Below are positions 46,349-58,620 of a stretch of 64,000 nucleotides of DNA, piece by piece. Position numbers and translations under genes: made by a program. The stretch lies in the NCBI RefSeq assembly GCF_029227915.1, contig NC_079889.1, positions 5,890,001 to 5,954,000 on the forward strand, written 5' to 3'. The notes under the pieces are model-generated. The model made no database searches. It was not told the DNA's origin and was given only the letters and a program-made list of their open reading frames with translations. Positions within the stretch are counted from its first letter, which is position 1. Each line of letters starts with the position of its first letter. This stretch comes from Hydractinia symbiolongicarpus (taxonomy: Eukaryota > Cnidaria > Hydrozoa > Anthoathecata > Hydractiniidae).

Positions 46349-46720
46349 ATGCATTTTAATTTACACGGACGGAACACAGCACTGCTGTTTCTTTGTGTAA
46401 GCAAATCTGTTAGTAGTGTTAAGGTAGGTTTCCATACGACTGCATTTTCCGAGCTCATATGTGAGCATTGTCAATTATCTACATTAAAAAAGAATGCTAA
46501 GATAAATTTTACTTTATCAGCAATGTTCTTGGTTGAAAACAAGCCTGAAACAATCACATTGTTTTGGAATGGTGTTGAAGATTTTTACACCAAAGTTGCA
46601 ATGCCGATTCCAGGTGACCAGAATCAAGTTGTGTATGATATGCTGTCGAAAGTTGGGCTTAAAATACTATTTGATCGCACTGTGTTGGTTTCAAGTAATG
46701 CATTGAATAGACAAGCATAA
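46349..46720 (+). CDS. Chimeric junction ORF 2 (U2/U3)
   Basis: Same 123-codon chimera as at 42223-42594, crossing 46455/46456. Asn-Ser in the RPA part reads Asn-Gly here. Confidence 0.4.
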   Translation: MHFNLHGRNTALLFLCVSKSVSSVKVGFHTTAFSELICEHCQLSTLKKNAKINFTLSAMFLVENKPETITLFWNGVEDFYTKVAMPIPGDQNQVVYDMLSKVGLKILFDRTVLVSSNALNRQA

Positions 46721-48025
46721 ACAGATACTTTATACTTTTATATTTTGTTTACTTTATTCGATTTTTTGAGATGTAGTTTATAACTCTTGTGATTTTGCGG
46801 TATAGCAACAAATGTGTTCTTCAAAACAGGAGTTATTTTACTTCTGTTTTAAAGAACATATATACATATATATACACATAGTATATCTTTACTATATTGA
46901 TTTTCATCTCACGATTTTCATGTTGTATCACTCTTGTGATTTTGCGGTATAGCAGTAAATGTGTTCTTCAACGGGAGTGAAGTTTAGAGTATGTATATCT
47001 TTACTATATTGATTTGCATCTCATGTGTTTATAATAAAAAAAGTATTTCACTTGATTAGTGAGTATATAATCATTTTTCCTGGCTATCTCCACCATTTTG
47101 AAGCACTCGCGCCAGAATTTCGGGGCAATACTTTTCAGACCCCCGAACTTTTGACCTTCGAAGGTGTGTTGTCTTATTCAGCTTCGGGTTTGAGCGCCAA
47201 CATTGAAAATCTCGCGATAAACTTCGTATTCATTTCCCGATTTGTCTTTCTGAACAACAGAACGACATATGGCATTGCGCCAAAAACGAGACAAAATTTG
47301 TTCCCGAAGTTTATCGTGTAAACCACCATACTACAAATCAGAGCCTTCATAGACAATTTCTCTGCGTTGTTATGGCTTATCAACTTTTATAGCGTAGCGC
47401 GATGCGGCCAGGCTCGACACGTATGAAACTAGGAACGATGGGGAAACTGAAATGTCCCACTTAAGTCGTCTTCTATGAGAATCTTGTACTTTACTATAGA
47501 CTGTTGAGAAGTAAGTTTTCTTTTGTGCGCTACGCTGATATTGTTAGACGATATGTTGCTTTGAAATTGACTTTGAATGCAATGCGCAACAAAAGACAGC
47601 GAATATTTTCTCAGTTTTGGTTCCAGGGACCGGTAGCCTATTTCATCGACCCGGAACTTACTGTGTTCCTCTGGGTCTATTAACTTTCGTAGATATTTGG
47701 GTACGAAATCTGTCAAATCTCAAAACTACGGAGCATGCGCAGATTAGAAATCCTCCGAGTCCATAATGCGGCGTTTTTGTCGTTCTCAGTTCCTTATGTT
47801 ACGCCCGGCCCGTACCACGCTTTGATAGACTGAAAACGCAGAGAAATGGTCCATGGATAGGCTAGGGACCGGGAAAATTTGTCCCATTTAGCGAAAGTCC
47901 TACTTATCCGAAACATTTGCACACAGATGGTTATAGACGCAAGCCTTCTTGTTTTTGTATAAAGCGTCGCTTGATGATAACAAAAAAGTGAAGATGTGGT
48001 GTTGTTTGTATCTCCAAGTTTGTAC

Positions 48026-48714
48026 CTTGCAAACACCGTTAATTATTTTCTGATTGAAGTCAGGTTTAGTACAGACGGCAGTACTGAAAGCAATATTTGT
48101 CAGGCTTATTAATTTTTTGCATGCTGCTTTATCTTGTATGACTAACTTATCATAGTTTAGAAATAATAATCTAGCCAATCCATCCACAACCGCCTTCCAA
48201 GAACTTTTAAAACTTTTAGCCTTAGAAACTAATTTCCTGAGTGAATTAAGGGAAAACAAGGGAGATATTTTATTACTTGCTTATTTATTAAAAAAGTCGA
48301 CATTTTGCTTTCTAAATTTTCTCAGATACCAGCAAAAAGCCCGAAGGAATGGAATAACAGTTCCATTGTAAGGAAAAACATTTTACGACACTATTCTTAA
48401 AACCAACATTAAGATATGTTTAGAAAATGGTATTGCAGGGTAATTTTTATTTAGCTAACTTATCAATTAAATAAAAACAACAAATGAGGAAATAAGCGCC
48501 CAGTGGGGATATACACTCAGTGTGTCAAACTTTGATGTAAAGAACATTTTGCAACAGTACTTATTTTAAATAAAATGCGAGGTAGTAGGTAACGAGAAAT
48601 TAGAGTTCGACATTTATTATTTTTCCTACCAATATTGCTATTTGTTAACTCAACTCCGAAAACTGCCACCAACAAACATAAAAAGACTTTAAACCTTTTC
48701 TTAGGCTTCATCAT
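48026..48714 (-). CDS. Secreted cationic protein 2, unit 3 copy
   Basis: Exon A 48714-48630 (28 codons + 1) encodes a Lys-rich start and hydrophobic core (FLCLLVAVFG) and ends at a GTAGGA donor. Exon B 48228-48026 follows after an AG acceptor (GAAATTAG) and keeps the frame: SKAKSFKSSWKAVVDGLARL... with three cysteines and many Lys/Arg. Its donor is AAG/GTACAA. The terminal exon is not certain: the candidate acceptor is TTTCGG in U2-U4 and TTTCAG only in U1; the next AG gives a stop after three residues. The two-exon phase agreement in U2 and U3 supports a real gene, but no family is recognised. Neighbour of the Arg-tail gene and transcribed in the same direction. Confidence 0.42.
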
Positions 48715-49414
48715 AACGCGTAGCTTTATGTTGTAGTTCGAGCCTACACAAACATGGATTATTAAAAATGTCGTTAAACGGTTTTTTATTTAAAAATGAG
48801 AAAACTTAATAGTGATGCCAAAAAAACACCTATATTTTCAGTGTTAAATTACGAAGAGAATTTGAACATTAAAACGACATAACACAAAACTTATTTTCAC
48901 AATGGAAGTTATGAAGAACGAGGGATAACCCACTTTTAAAAAGTCTGTCTCAATATAGAACGATGCATTCTAACAGAATGGAATTACATTTAATATTTAA
49001 GCCGACTCCACACGAAAATAGAAATGATTGGCCATTATCACATCCCGGAAAACAAGAGACGCGCTATTCCCTCAGAAATATAGTTTTTTTGTGCTTCGCA
49101 AAACATGTAATATTATGTTCTGGCACATGCGCCATTAAATGGTTTAAAATGAGTTTTTTTTATAAAAATGTCAAACAATGACATAATGAGCGAACTAAAT
49201 TCTGTGCTCTGTATTAACTTCAGTATGAAAAGATCAGTATTTAGCTGTATCTGTTTGCTCGGTTATAGGAACATAAAAATAACAAAAGCTAAAACCCTAT
49301 TGGTAAAATATAATCAAAAGAATGTGTTTATTTTCCTGGAAATGGGCTCCTGATGATTCGTCGTGGATAATAAAATCATCGTCGTCGGCGGGAAGATCTT
49401 CTTCGTCGGCCATA

Positions 49415-50017
49415 TTATCTACGTCGGCGAGAATATCTTCGTCGGCGGGAAGATCTTCTTCGTCGGCGGCGTGAAAACCAGGCCGCGGGATCTTAAAGAG
49501 CATTAAATTAAATATTTATATAAAGATCTAAGTTCTAAACGTGCTACGGGAAAGACCAGTTTTACCTTGTTCCTCGCCATCTTTTTCTTCGACAGCGCTG
49601 TCGCTCTTTTTAATATCATTTCCTTCTTCGTCTTCTGCACAAAAAGTAAATAGGTAAAAGGTTTTTTTTCCATAAAGCACTAAGATGTTAGAGAAACTGA
49701 ATATTAAAAGCAATACAAACCATCGTTTATTTCTTCTGGGTCACTGTCTTCGACTTCATGGTCATTCCTTTCGGTGAAATCCTCTTTTTCTTCGTCTTCT
49801 GAATGGTCTAATTCGGAAGTATCATCAACAGCATCTTCTTGAACTTTTATTTTTTGCTCTACAAAATTAGCCTGTTTGTTAACCTATAATCCTTATTGCG
49901 AAAGCTTTGTATTAACTACTTTAAAGAAAATCAAGCTAAAACACAAAAAATCTGAAATCTACCTGCGCATAGAACGGCAACGAATCCAAAAAGCAGCACC
50001 AAGTGAATTAACTTCAT
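49415..50017 (-). CDS. Signal-acidic-propiece-Arg-tail precursor, unit 3, degenerate TATA
   Basis: Exons 50017-49963, 49858-49721, 49634-49566, 49491-49415; phases all 1; 112 residues, one codon shorter in the acidic exon 2 (a 3-base in-frame deletion). Full Arg tail as in unit 2. The promoter differs: the TATA position reads TATGTAAAGG (50279-50286), so expression may be weaker. 5' exon donor at 50208/50207. Confidence 0.66.
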
Positions 50018-50278
50018 CTAAGAATGGAAACAAAGTGCGTTAAAATGGATAATTTATAATCATTCATCTTGTGATAGGAAGTGTGCGATGCAAAAAAATT
50101 GTCGCAAAATTCAACAGGAACGCAAAGAAAAATAGTTTATTAATACGAAAAAAAACAACGAGATACTGTCATGCGCTCTTAATATAAATATACAGAGGGT
50201 TACATACCTTGTTTACTACTCTGATATTATCAGCGCAGTGTTCTGCTGTTTCACTGACGAATTCTAAATCCTTTATCC

Positions 50279-50286
50279 TTTACATA
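50279..50286 (-). promoter_or_regulatory. Mutated TATA box, unit 3 Arg-tail gene
   Basis: TATGTAAAGG where the other four units have TATATAAAGG. Confidence 0.45.
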
Positions 50287-50947
50287 CTGTCTTAGAGAAG
50301 TTTAGGGTAATTAAACAGAAAAATATCGATTTAAAACTATAATGATTAATCCAGGGGGAGATAAACATGTTATTTTTCGTCAAATTGCTAAAATTAAAAT
50401 GATAACACACCTCCCTAACCCCGTGTTTGTGCAAAACTAGTAAAGTATTTGTAAAACTATGCTTCGATTGAAAAGATGTAATTGTAGGCGTAGGCGTCAT
50501 TTTGATAAACCGCAAATTATTTTACACTCGTTACAAAGTCCTGTGGGCTCTTTTGGTTTCAAAACAGTAGAAAGGAAGTTTCTTATTTCTGCATATTTTA
50601 AGGTGAATTTAAAAAAATGAGAGTGGAAAATAAGAATTTTGAAAGAACAAAGGCGGGAAATAGGAATTTGTAGAGACGGAGGGCAAGAAATAAGACTTTA
50701 AAGCTATTGTACGAGCTGTACTTCCCCACATTGTCTGGTCAGAAACAAGTTTTGTTGCGGATTGCACGAAATATAAAAACGATACACGAACTATCATGAA
50801 ATAAGTAGAAGAATATCTTGTTCTTGTTTATTTTAAACGCCAAGTTTGCATCGATTTAATTGCTTGCTTAGTTCAACCCGATAGAGTTTCACACCACCAT
50901 CATTGGTTTTGGAAGTGTTTGTAATATTCTGTAGGCGCCATAGCTAG

Positions 50948-51319
50948 ATGCATTTTAATTTACACGGACGGAACACAGCACTGCTGTTTCTTTGTGTAAG
51001 CAAATCTGTTAGTAGTGTTAAGTTAGGTTTCCATACGACTGCATTTTCCGAGCTCATATGTGAGCATTGTCAATTATCTACATTAAAAAAGAATGCGAAG
51101 ATAAATTTTACTTTATCAGCAATGTTCTTGGTTGAAAACAAGCCTGAAACAATCACATTGTTTTGGAATAGTGTTGAAGATTTTTACACCAAAGTTGCAA
51201 TGCCGATTCCAGGTGACCAGAATCAAGTTGTGTATGATATGCTGTCGAAAGTTGGGCTTAAAATACTATTTGATCGCACTGTGTTGGTTTCAAGTAATGC
51301 ATTGAATAGACAAGCATAA
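50948..51319 (+). CDS. Chimeric junction ORF 3 (U3/U4)
   Basis: Same chimera crossing 51054/51055; one residue differs (VKLGFH instead of VKVGFH). Confidence 0.4.
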   Translation: MHFNLHGRNTALLFLCVSKSVSSVKLGFHTTAFSELICEHCQLSTLKKNAKINFTLSAMFLVENKPETITLFWNSVEDFYTKVAMPIPGDQNQVVYDMLSKVGLKILFDRTVLVSSNALNRQA

Positions 51320-52624
51320 ACAGATACTTTATACTTTTATATTTTGTTTACTTTATTCGATTTTTTGAGATGTAGTTTATAACTCTTGTGATTTTGCGGT
51401 ATAGCAACAAATGTGTTCTTCAAAACAGGAGTTATTTTACTTCTGTTTTAAAGAACATATATACATATATATACACATAGTATATCTTTACTATATTGAT
51501 TTTCATCTCACGATTTTCATGTTGTATCACTCTTGTGATTTTGCGGTATAGCAGTAAATGTGTTCTTCAACGGGAGTGAAGTTTAGAGTATGTATATCTT
51601 TACTATATTGATTTGCATCTCATGTGTTTATAATAAAAAAAGTATTTCACTTGATTAGTGAGTATATAATCATTTTTCCTGGCTATCTCCACCATTTTGA
51701 AGCACTCGCGCCAGAATTTCGGGGCAATACTTTTCAGACCCCCGAACTTTTGACCTTCGAAGGTGTGTTGTCTTATTCAGCTTCGGGTTTGAGCGCCAAC
51801 ATTGAAAATCTCGCGATAAACTTCGTATTCATTTCCCGATTTGTCTTTCTGAACAACAGAACGACATATGGCATTGCGCCAAAAACGAGACAAAATTTGT
51901 TCCCGAAGTTTATCGTGTAAACCACCATACTACAAATCAGAGCCTTCATAGACAATTTCTCTGCGTTGTTATGGCTTATCAACTTTTATAGCGTAGCGCG
52001 ATGCGGCCAGGCTCGACACGTATGAAACTAGGAACGATGGGGAAACTGAAATGTCCCACTTAAGTCGTCTTCTATGAGAATCTTGTACTTTACTATAGAC
52101 TGTTGAGAAGTAAGTTTTCTTTTGTGCGCTACGCTGATATTGTTAGACGATATGTTGCTTTGAAATTGACTTTGAATGCAATGCGCAACAAAAGACAGCG
52201 AATATTTTCTCAGTTTTGGTTCCAGGGACCGGTAGCCTATTTCATCGACCCGGAACTTACTGTGTTCCTCTGGGTCTATTAACTTTCGTAGATATTTGGG
52301 TACGAAATCTGTCAAATCTCAAAACTACGGAGCATGCGCAGATTAGAAATCCTCCGAGTCCATAATGCGGCGTTTTTGTCGTTCTCAGTTCCTTATGTTA
52401 CGCCCGGCCCGTACCACGCTTTGATAGACTGAAAACGCAGAGAAATGGTCCATGGATAGGCTAGGGACCGGGAAAATTTGTCCCATTTAGCGAAAGTCCT
52501 ACTTATCCGAAACATTTGCACACAGATGGTTATAGACGCAAGCCTTCTTGTTTTTGTATAAAGCGTCGCTTGATGATAACAAAAAAGTGAAGATGTGGTG
52601 TTGTTTGTATCTCCAAGTTTGTAC

Positions 52625-53323
52625 CTTGCAAACACCGTTAATTATTTTCTGATTGAAGTCAGGTTTAGTACAGACGGCAGTACTGAAAGCAATATTTGTC
52701 AGGCTTATTAATTTTTTGCATGCTGCTTTATCTTGTATGACTAACTTATCATAGTTTAGAAATAATAATCTAGCCAATCCATCCACAACCGCCTTCCAAG
52801 AACTTTTAAAACTTTTAGCCTTAGAAACTAATTTCCTGAGTGAATTAAGGGAAAACAAGGGAGATATTTTATTACTTGCTTATTTATTAAAAAAGTCGAC
52901 ATTTTGCTTTCTAAATTTTCTCAGATACCAGCAAAAACCCCGAGCAATGGAATAACAGTTCCATTGTAAGGAAAAACATTTTACGACACTATTCTTAAAA
53001 CCAACATTAAGATATGTTTAGAAAATGATATTGCAGGGTAATTTTTATTTAGCTAACTTATCAATTAAATAAAAACAACAAATGAGGAAATAAGCGCCCA
53101 GTGGGGATACACACTCAGTGTGTCAAACTTTGATATAAAGAACATTTTGCAACAGTACTTATTTTAAATAAAATGCGATGTAGTAGGTAACGAGAAATTA
53201 GAGTTCGACATTTATTATTTTTCCTACCAATATTGCTATTTGTTAACTCAACTCCGAGACATAAAAAAACTGCCACCAACAAAACATAAAAAAACTTTAA
53301 AACAATTTCTTAGGCTTCATCAT
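52625..53323 (-). pseudogene. Secreted cationic protein 2, unit 4 copy, signal exon broken
   Basis: Exon B (52827-52625) is identical by eye to unit 3, but exon A starting at 53323 meets TAA after eight codons. Shows that gene 2 is lost independently of the Arg-tail gene. Confidence 0.35.
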
Positions 53324-53977
53324 AACGCTTAGCTTTGTTGTAGTTCGAGCCTACACAAACATGGATTATTCAAATTGTCGTGAAACGGTGATGCCAAAAA
53401 ATCACCTATGTTTTCAGTGTTAAATTACGAAGAGAATTTGAACATTAAAACGACATAACACCAAAACTTATCTTCACAATGGAAGTTATCAAGAACGAGG
53501 GATAACCCACTTTTAAAAAGTCTGTCTCAATATAGAACGATGCATTCTAACAGAATGGAATTACATTTAATATTTAAGCCGACTCCAGACGAAAATAGAA
53601 ATGATTGGCCATTATCACATCCCGGAAAACAAGAGACGCGCTATTCCCTCAGAAATATAGTTTTTTTGTGCTTCGCAAAACATGTAATATTATGTTCTGG
53701 CATATGCGCCATTAAATGGTTTAAAATGTCAAACAATGACATAATGAGCGAACTAAATTCTGTGCTCTGTATTAACATCAGTATGAAAAGATCAGTATTT
53801 AGCTGTATCTGTTTGTTCGGTTATAGGAACATAACAATAACAAAAGCTAAAACCCTATTGGTAAAATATAATCAAAAGAAATGTTTGTGTTTATTTTCCT
53901 GGAAATGGGCTCCTGATGATTCGTCGTGGATAATAAAATCGTCGTCGTCGGCGGGAAGATCTTCTTCGTCGGCCATA

Positions 53978-54601
53978 TTATCTACGTCGGCGAGAATATC
54001 TTCGTCGGCGGGAAGATCTTCGTCGGCGAGAAGATCTTCTTCGTCGGCGGCGTGAAAACCAGGCCGCGGGATCTTAAAGAGCATTAAATTAAATATTTAT
54101 ATAAAGATCTAAGTTCTAAACGTGCTACGGGAAAGACCAGTTTTACCTTGTTCCTCGCCATCTTTTTCTTCGACAGCGCTGTCGCTCTTTTCAATATCAT
54201 TTCCTTCTTCGTCTTCTGCACAAAAAGTAAATAGGTAAAAGGTTTTTTTTCCATAAAGCACTAAGATGTTAGAGAAACTGAATATTAAAAGCAATACAAA
54301 CCATCGTTTATTTCTTCTGGGTCACTGTCTTCGACTTCATCATGGTCATTCCCTTCGGTGAAATCCTCTTTTTCTTCGTCTTCTGAAGGGTCAAATTCGG
54401 AAGTATCATCAACAGCATCTTCTTGAACTTTTATTTTTTGCTCTACAAAATTAGCCTGTTTGTTAACCTTTAATCCTTAATGCGAAAGCTTTGTATTAGC
54501 TATTTTATAGAAAATCAAGCTAAAACACAAAAAATCTGAAATCTACCTGCGCATAGAACGGCAACGAATCCGAAAAGCAGCACCAAGTGAATTAACTTCA
54601 T
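53978..54601 (-). CDS. Signal-acidic-propiece-Arg-tail precursor, unit 4, extended tail
   Basis: Exons 54601-54547, 54442-54302, 54215-54147, 54072-53978; all phase 1; 119 residues. Exon 4 has an extra 18 bases in frame, adding one Arg4-Ser2 block to the cationic tail. Intron 1 carries a 2718-bp insertion (54767-57484), so the 5' exon (donor 57510/57509, GTACGT) and TATA box (57588-57581) lie about 3 kb upstream. Both splice sites are intact, so the gene may still be expressed. Confidence 0.63.
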
Positions 54602-54766
54602 CTAAGAATGGAAACAAAGTGCGTTAAAATGGATAATTTATAATCATTCATCTTGTGATAGGAAGTGTGCGATGCAAAAAAATTGTCACAAAATTCAACA
54701 GGAACACAAAGAAAAATAGTTTATTACTACAAAAAAAAACAACGAGATATTGTCATGCGCTCTTAA

Positions 54767-57484
54767 TTGCGCCCCGCCGAAGGGGCGCACATTTAGTGGA
54801 CCGCGGGTATATAGTGTTTGTTTTATGTATGGGAGAAGTTTTTTTCTTACTCTCAACTTCGCGGGGGAACTTCGGCTCGAACATCCAACCTAGGTTTGAT
54901 ATAACACAACCTGTGTGTTTGGTACCATCGAGACAAAAATAACACTGATCGAGCAAAACTTATCTTGTCTCGGTTTCTTTGTTGTCTCTGAAGATTTGAC
55001 TGCCATAAAAAATATTAATCGAGATTCTTTTGTTATGTTAATTTAAAGCTTTGTAGTATTGTCTCGTTTAATATGCTTAAATGTCACTGCAGCCCACGTG
55101 AATTTATCTTCAAGAAAAGGTTGGTTTTTCTTTGTCCAAGTTGTTTCGAAACTTGTTAACAGTAAGTAGAAGGATTACTTATATTTTATATGAAATTAAA
55201 CTCGGAACGGTTTATGGCGTTGATCCAAAGGCCGCAATTTATAAATGCATCACAATTTAAAGTCAATCAAGAACAGAAAATTCCGTGTATGGCCATGACT
55301 AAAACTGCTTGCATTTTGTTGGTCTTCCCTTCCCGATGGTCTGGCTTGTCGTAATAGCTTTAATGATGTAGCTAGGGAGCTAAATACTTATTTTTAAATT
55401 CTTGCATTTTATAAGTTAATAGTCGTAAAACTACTCTCACTTGTACTACAGCTATCAAGCTAGAACTGCACAAAATAGTGCTTTCATTAGAGTCCCTTTT
55501 TTCAGAAGCAACAAAAAACTTTTATCCTGCCCTGTGTAATTTTATCAACAAGGGTGCTGATAAGCCACATACACCGTAAAAAGTATAGGCGTTTTGGGTG
55601 AGTAAAATAACTTCTAAAGGAACCTTTGTGAGGCTGCTATCATGTATTCTTGCGGTCAGAATGTTCTCCTTCGTTGCTATCCGATGGAGAACAAAGTGGA
55701 CTTTTCACGGTCAAACCTTCAAAGTAGCAACCTTACTTAAACAGAATTTACAAGTAAAACGTCGTTAAAATGTCGCAAAATGGCAAAAATTAAGCAGTAT
55801 CTAAAACATATTAAAGATTTGACTAAAAAAAAAATTCCTTGAAAAATCCAGTATTGTATTTATGAAGATTTCACCACAAAAACATTAATTACGGCATTTG
55901 TACCCCATTTCATAATGGCTGCCCGTGATTGGTTGACACGAATCCGACCGCAAGAATATATATAAAAAGATATTTGTTGAATCATGAAAAAATATTGTTG
56001 TTCATTGCACGGAACAGTCAAGTTGAACTGATAAATTAACCAATAACATAACATAGTTAGCCCTTGCAGTACAACTAGACGCTACCCGCAGTATGTTACA
56101 GGTTTCTTTGTTTTCTTCCCTTTTTTATGTTTTTTCTTGAAATTATAAATGATGTTGTTGATTTATCAAATCTGACAAATTTATTAATTGAGTGTCTACC
56201 CTTTTTTGTATCAACTTGTTCAATTCAATTCGAAAACAATGACCAATCAATTTCCTCGATAATAAACAATCAAATTTGTAAAATTCAATAAATCGATTTC
56301 AACAAAATAAGTCCTGTATTGTCCACAGGTTTTAAAATCTTGTATCGCCTGCTTAATATTATACTTGTTTAACAATGATATCAAAGCCAGCTTGACTAAA
56401 TTTATATATATATTTTTATTTATATAGTATACCTTTTGTGTATCACATGGCATTGATTTGTATCTTTTTAATAAATTCTAACTTTAAATCAGATAAGTAG
56501 ACAATAATTAAACAACCTAGTATTAATTCAGTTCTGGTAAAATTTTATTCTTCTTTCTCAATTTTAAATATACTTTCTTTTTCAGATCATTTGTTATGAA
56601 ACCATGCACCATCAGCATTTTCGAAAAATCTTTAACGAGAGAAATTTTTAAGGATTTTATTGGTAACTTAACAGAGTAATAATTCATTGAAATTGAAATT
56701 GTTCAGAAGTTATTATATATATTCGAATCGTGAAGTTCATACATAGCAATCCTGCATCCTGGAATTTTCGAGATCAGTTATAAAAAAATCCAGTTAAAGT
56801 TTTAACTATTGTTTTAGAATATATACTATATATATGTAAAAAAAAAATTATTTTTTATTTATCAAGTTGTATTTTACGTTAATTACAATAATAATTGAGA
56901 ATTAGGATACTTATGATGTGTTTATATACCCCATTGTTCTCCGTTTTAAAGTCTACTTCAAATTTCAGAATCTTTTAGGCTAATGACGGAAATCTTCAAG
57001 TCGCAGGGCTTCTTATTTAAAAATTTTCCCCTGGGGAATAAGCTTATTCACAAGCCTCTATGCAATTCCGTACTGCATTTCTATCATATTCGTCATATTT
57101 GGCGGAAAATGTTTCAGCAGAATAGCTTTCAGACACAATTTGTTATTACAGCACAAGAATTTTTGGAGATTTGATAAGTCAAAAATGTATGCGTAAGTCT
57201 TTTGAACGAATTTTAACCAAAAATCAAAAGCAATGATTACGTGAAATTACACAACAAGAAGGCTAGAGGCGTTTAAAGTGTACATATATTTAATCAAGAT
57301 CTAACTTTATAGATACAGCCTTAGCCAAATGTGAAAATAACGAAAATAATAAGTTCTAACACTGCAGTTTTTATAGATTTCAAACGTCCACCATTTTCCA
57401 TTTTAATTTTAAATCCCGTTCTAAATTTGAATGTTTGAAATCGTTATTAGTAATTTGGGGCGCATTAGTGGTAACTATGGCTAG
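54767..57484. mobile_element. 2718-bp insertion in unit 4 intron 1, Helitron-like termini
   Basis: Compared with the other units (CTCTTAATATAAATATAC) the insertion lies between A (54766) and T (57485) with no target duplication and ends CTAG, as Helitrons do. However, the 5' end is TT instead of TC and no clear 3' hairpin is seen. The left end has GCGCCCC-GCCGAA-GGGGCGC (hairpin) followed by ACATTTAGTGG. The right end has a similar direct block GGGGCGCATTAGTGG. No ORF of note inside. Confidence 0.55.
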
Positions 57485-57580
57485 TATAAATATACAGAGG
57501 ATTACGTACCTTGTTTACTACTCTGATATTATCAGCGCAGTGTTCTGCTTTTTCACTGACGAATTCTAAATCCTTTACCC

Positions 57581-57588
57581 TTTATATA
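57581..57588 (-). promoter_or_regulatory. TATA box, unit 4 Arg-tail gene
   Basis: TATATAAAGG, separated from the coding exons by the intronic insertion. Confidence 0.55.
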
Positions 57589-58248
57589 CTGTCTTAGAGA
57601 AGTTTAGGGTAATTAAACAGAAAAATATCGATTAAAACTATAATGATTAATCCAGGGGGAGATACACATGTTATTTTTCGTCAAATTGCTAAAATTAAAA
57701 TGATAATACACCTCCCTAACCACGTGTTTGTGGAAAACTAGTAAAGTATTTGTAAAATTATGCTTCGATTGAAAAGATGTAATTGTAGGCGTAGGCGTCA
57801 TTTTGATAAACCGCCAATTATTTTACACTCGTTACAAAGTCCTGTGGGCTCTTTTGGTTTCAAAACAGTAGAAAGGAAGTTTCTTATTTCTGCATATTTT
57901 AAGGTGAATTTAAAAAAATGAGAGTGGAAAATAAGAATTTTGAAAGAACAAAGGCGGGAAATAGGAATTTGTAAAGACGGAGGGCAAAAAATAAGACTTT
58001 AAAGCTATTGTACGAGCTGTACTTCCCCACATTGTCTGGTCAGAAGCAAGTTTTGTTGCGGATTGCACGAAATATAAAAACGATATACGAACTATCATGA
58101 AATAAGTAGAAGAATATCTTGTTCTTGTTTATTTTAAACGCCAAGTTTGCATCGATTTAATTGCTTGCTTAGTTCAACCCGATAGAGTTTCACACTACCA
58201 TCATTGGTTTTGGAAGTGTTTGTAATACTCTGTAGGCGCCATAGCTAG

Positions 58249-58620
58249 ATGCATTTTAATTTACACGGACGGAACACAGCGCTGCTGTTTCTTTGTGTAA
58301 GCAAATCTGTTAGTAGTGTTAAGGTAGGTTTCCATACGACTGCATTTTCCGAGCTCATATGTGAGCATTGTCAATTATCTACATTAAAAAAGAATGCGAA
58401 GATAAATTTTACTTTATCAGCAATGTTCTTGGTTGAAAACAAGCCTGAAACAATCACATTGTTTTGGAATAGTGTTGAAGATTTTTACACCAAAGTTGCA
58501 ATGCCGATTCCAGGTGACCAGAATCAAGTTGTGTATGATATGCTGTCGAAAGTTGGGCTTAAAATACTATTTGATCGCACTGTGTTGGTTTCAAGTAATG
58601 CATTGAATAGACAAGCATAA
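58249..58620 (+). CDS. Chimeric junction ORF 4 (U4/U5)
   Basis: Same 123-codon chimera crossing 58355/58356. Confidence 0.4.
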   Translation: MHFNLHGRNTALLFLCVSKSVSSVKVGFHTTAFSELICEHCQLSTLKKNAKINFTLSAMFLVENKPETITLFWNSVEDFYTKVAMPIPGDQNQVVYDMLSKVGLKILFDRTVLVSSNALNRQA

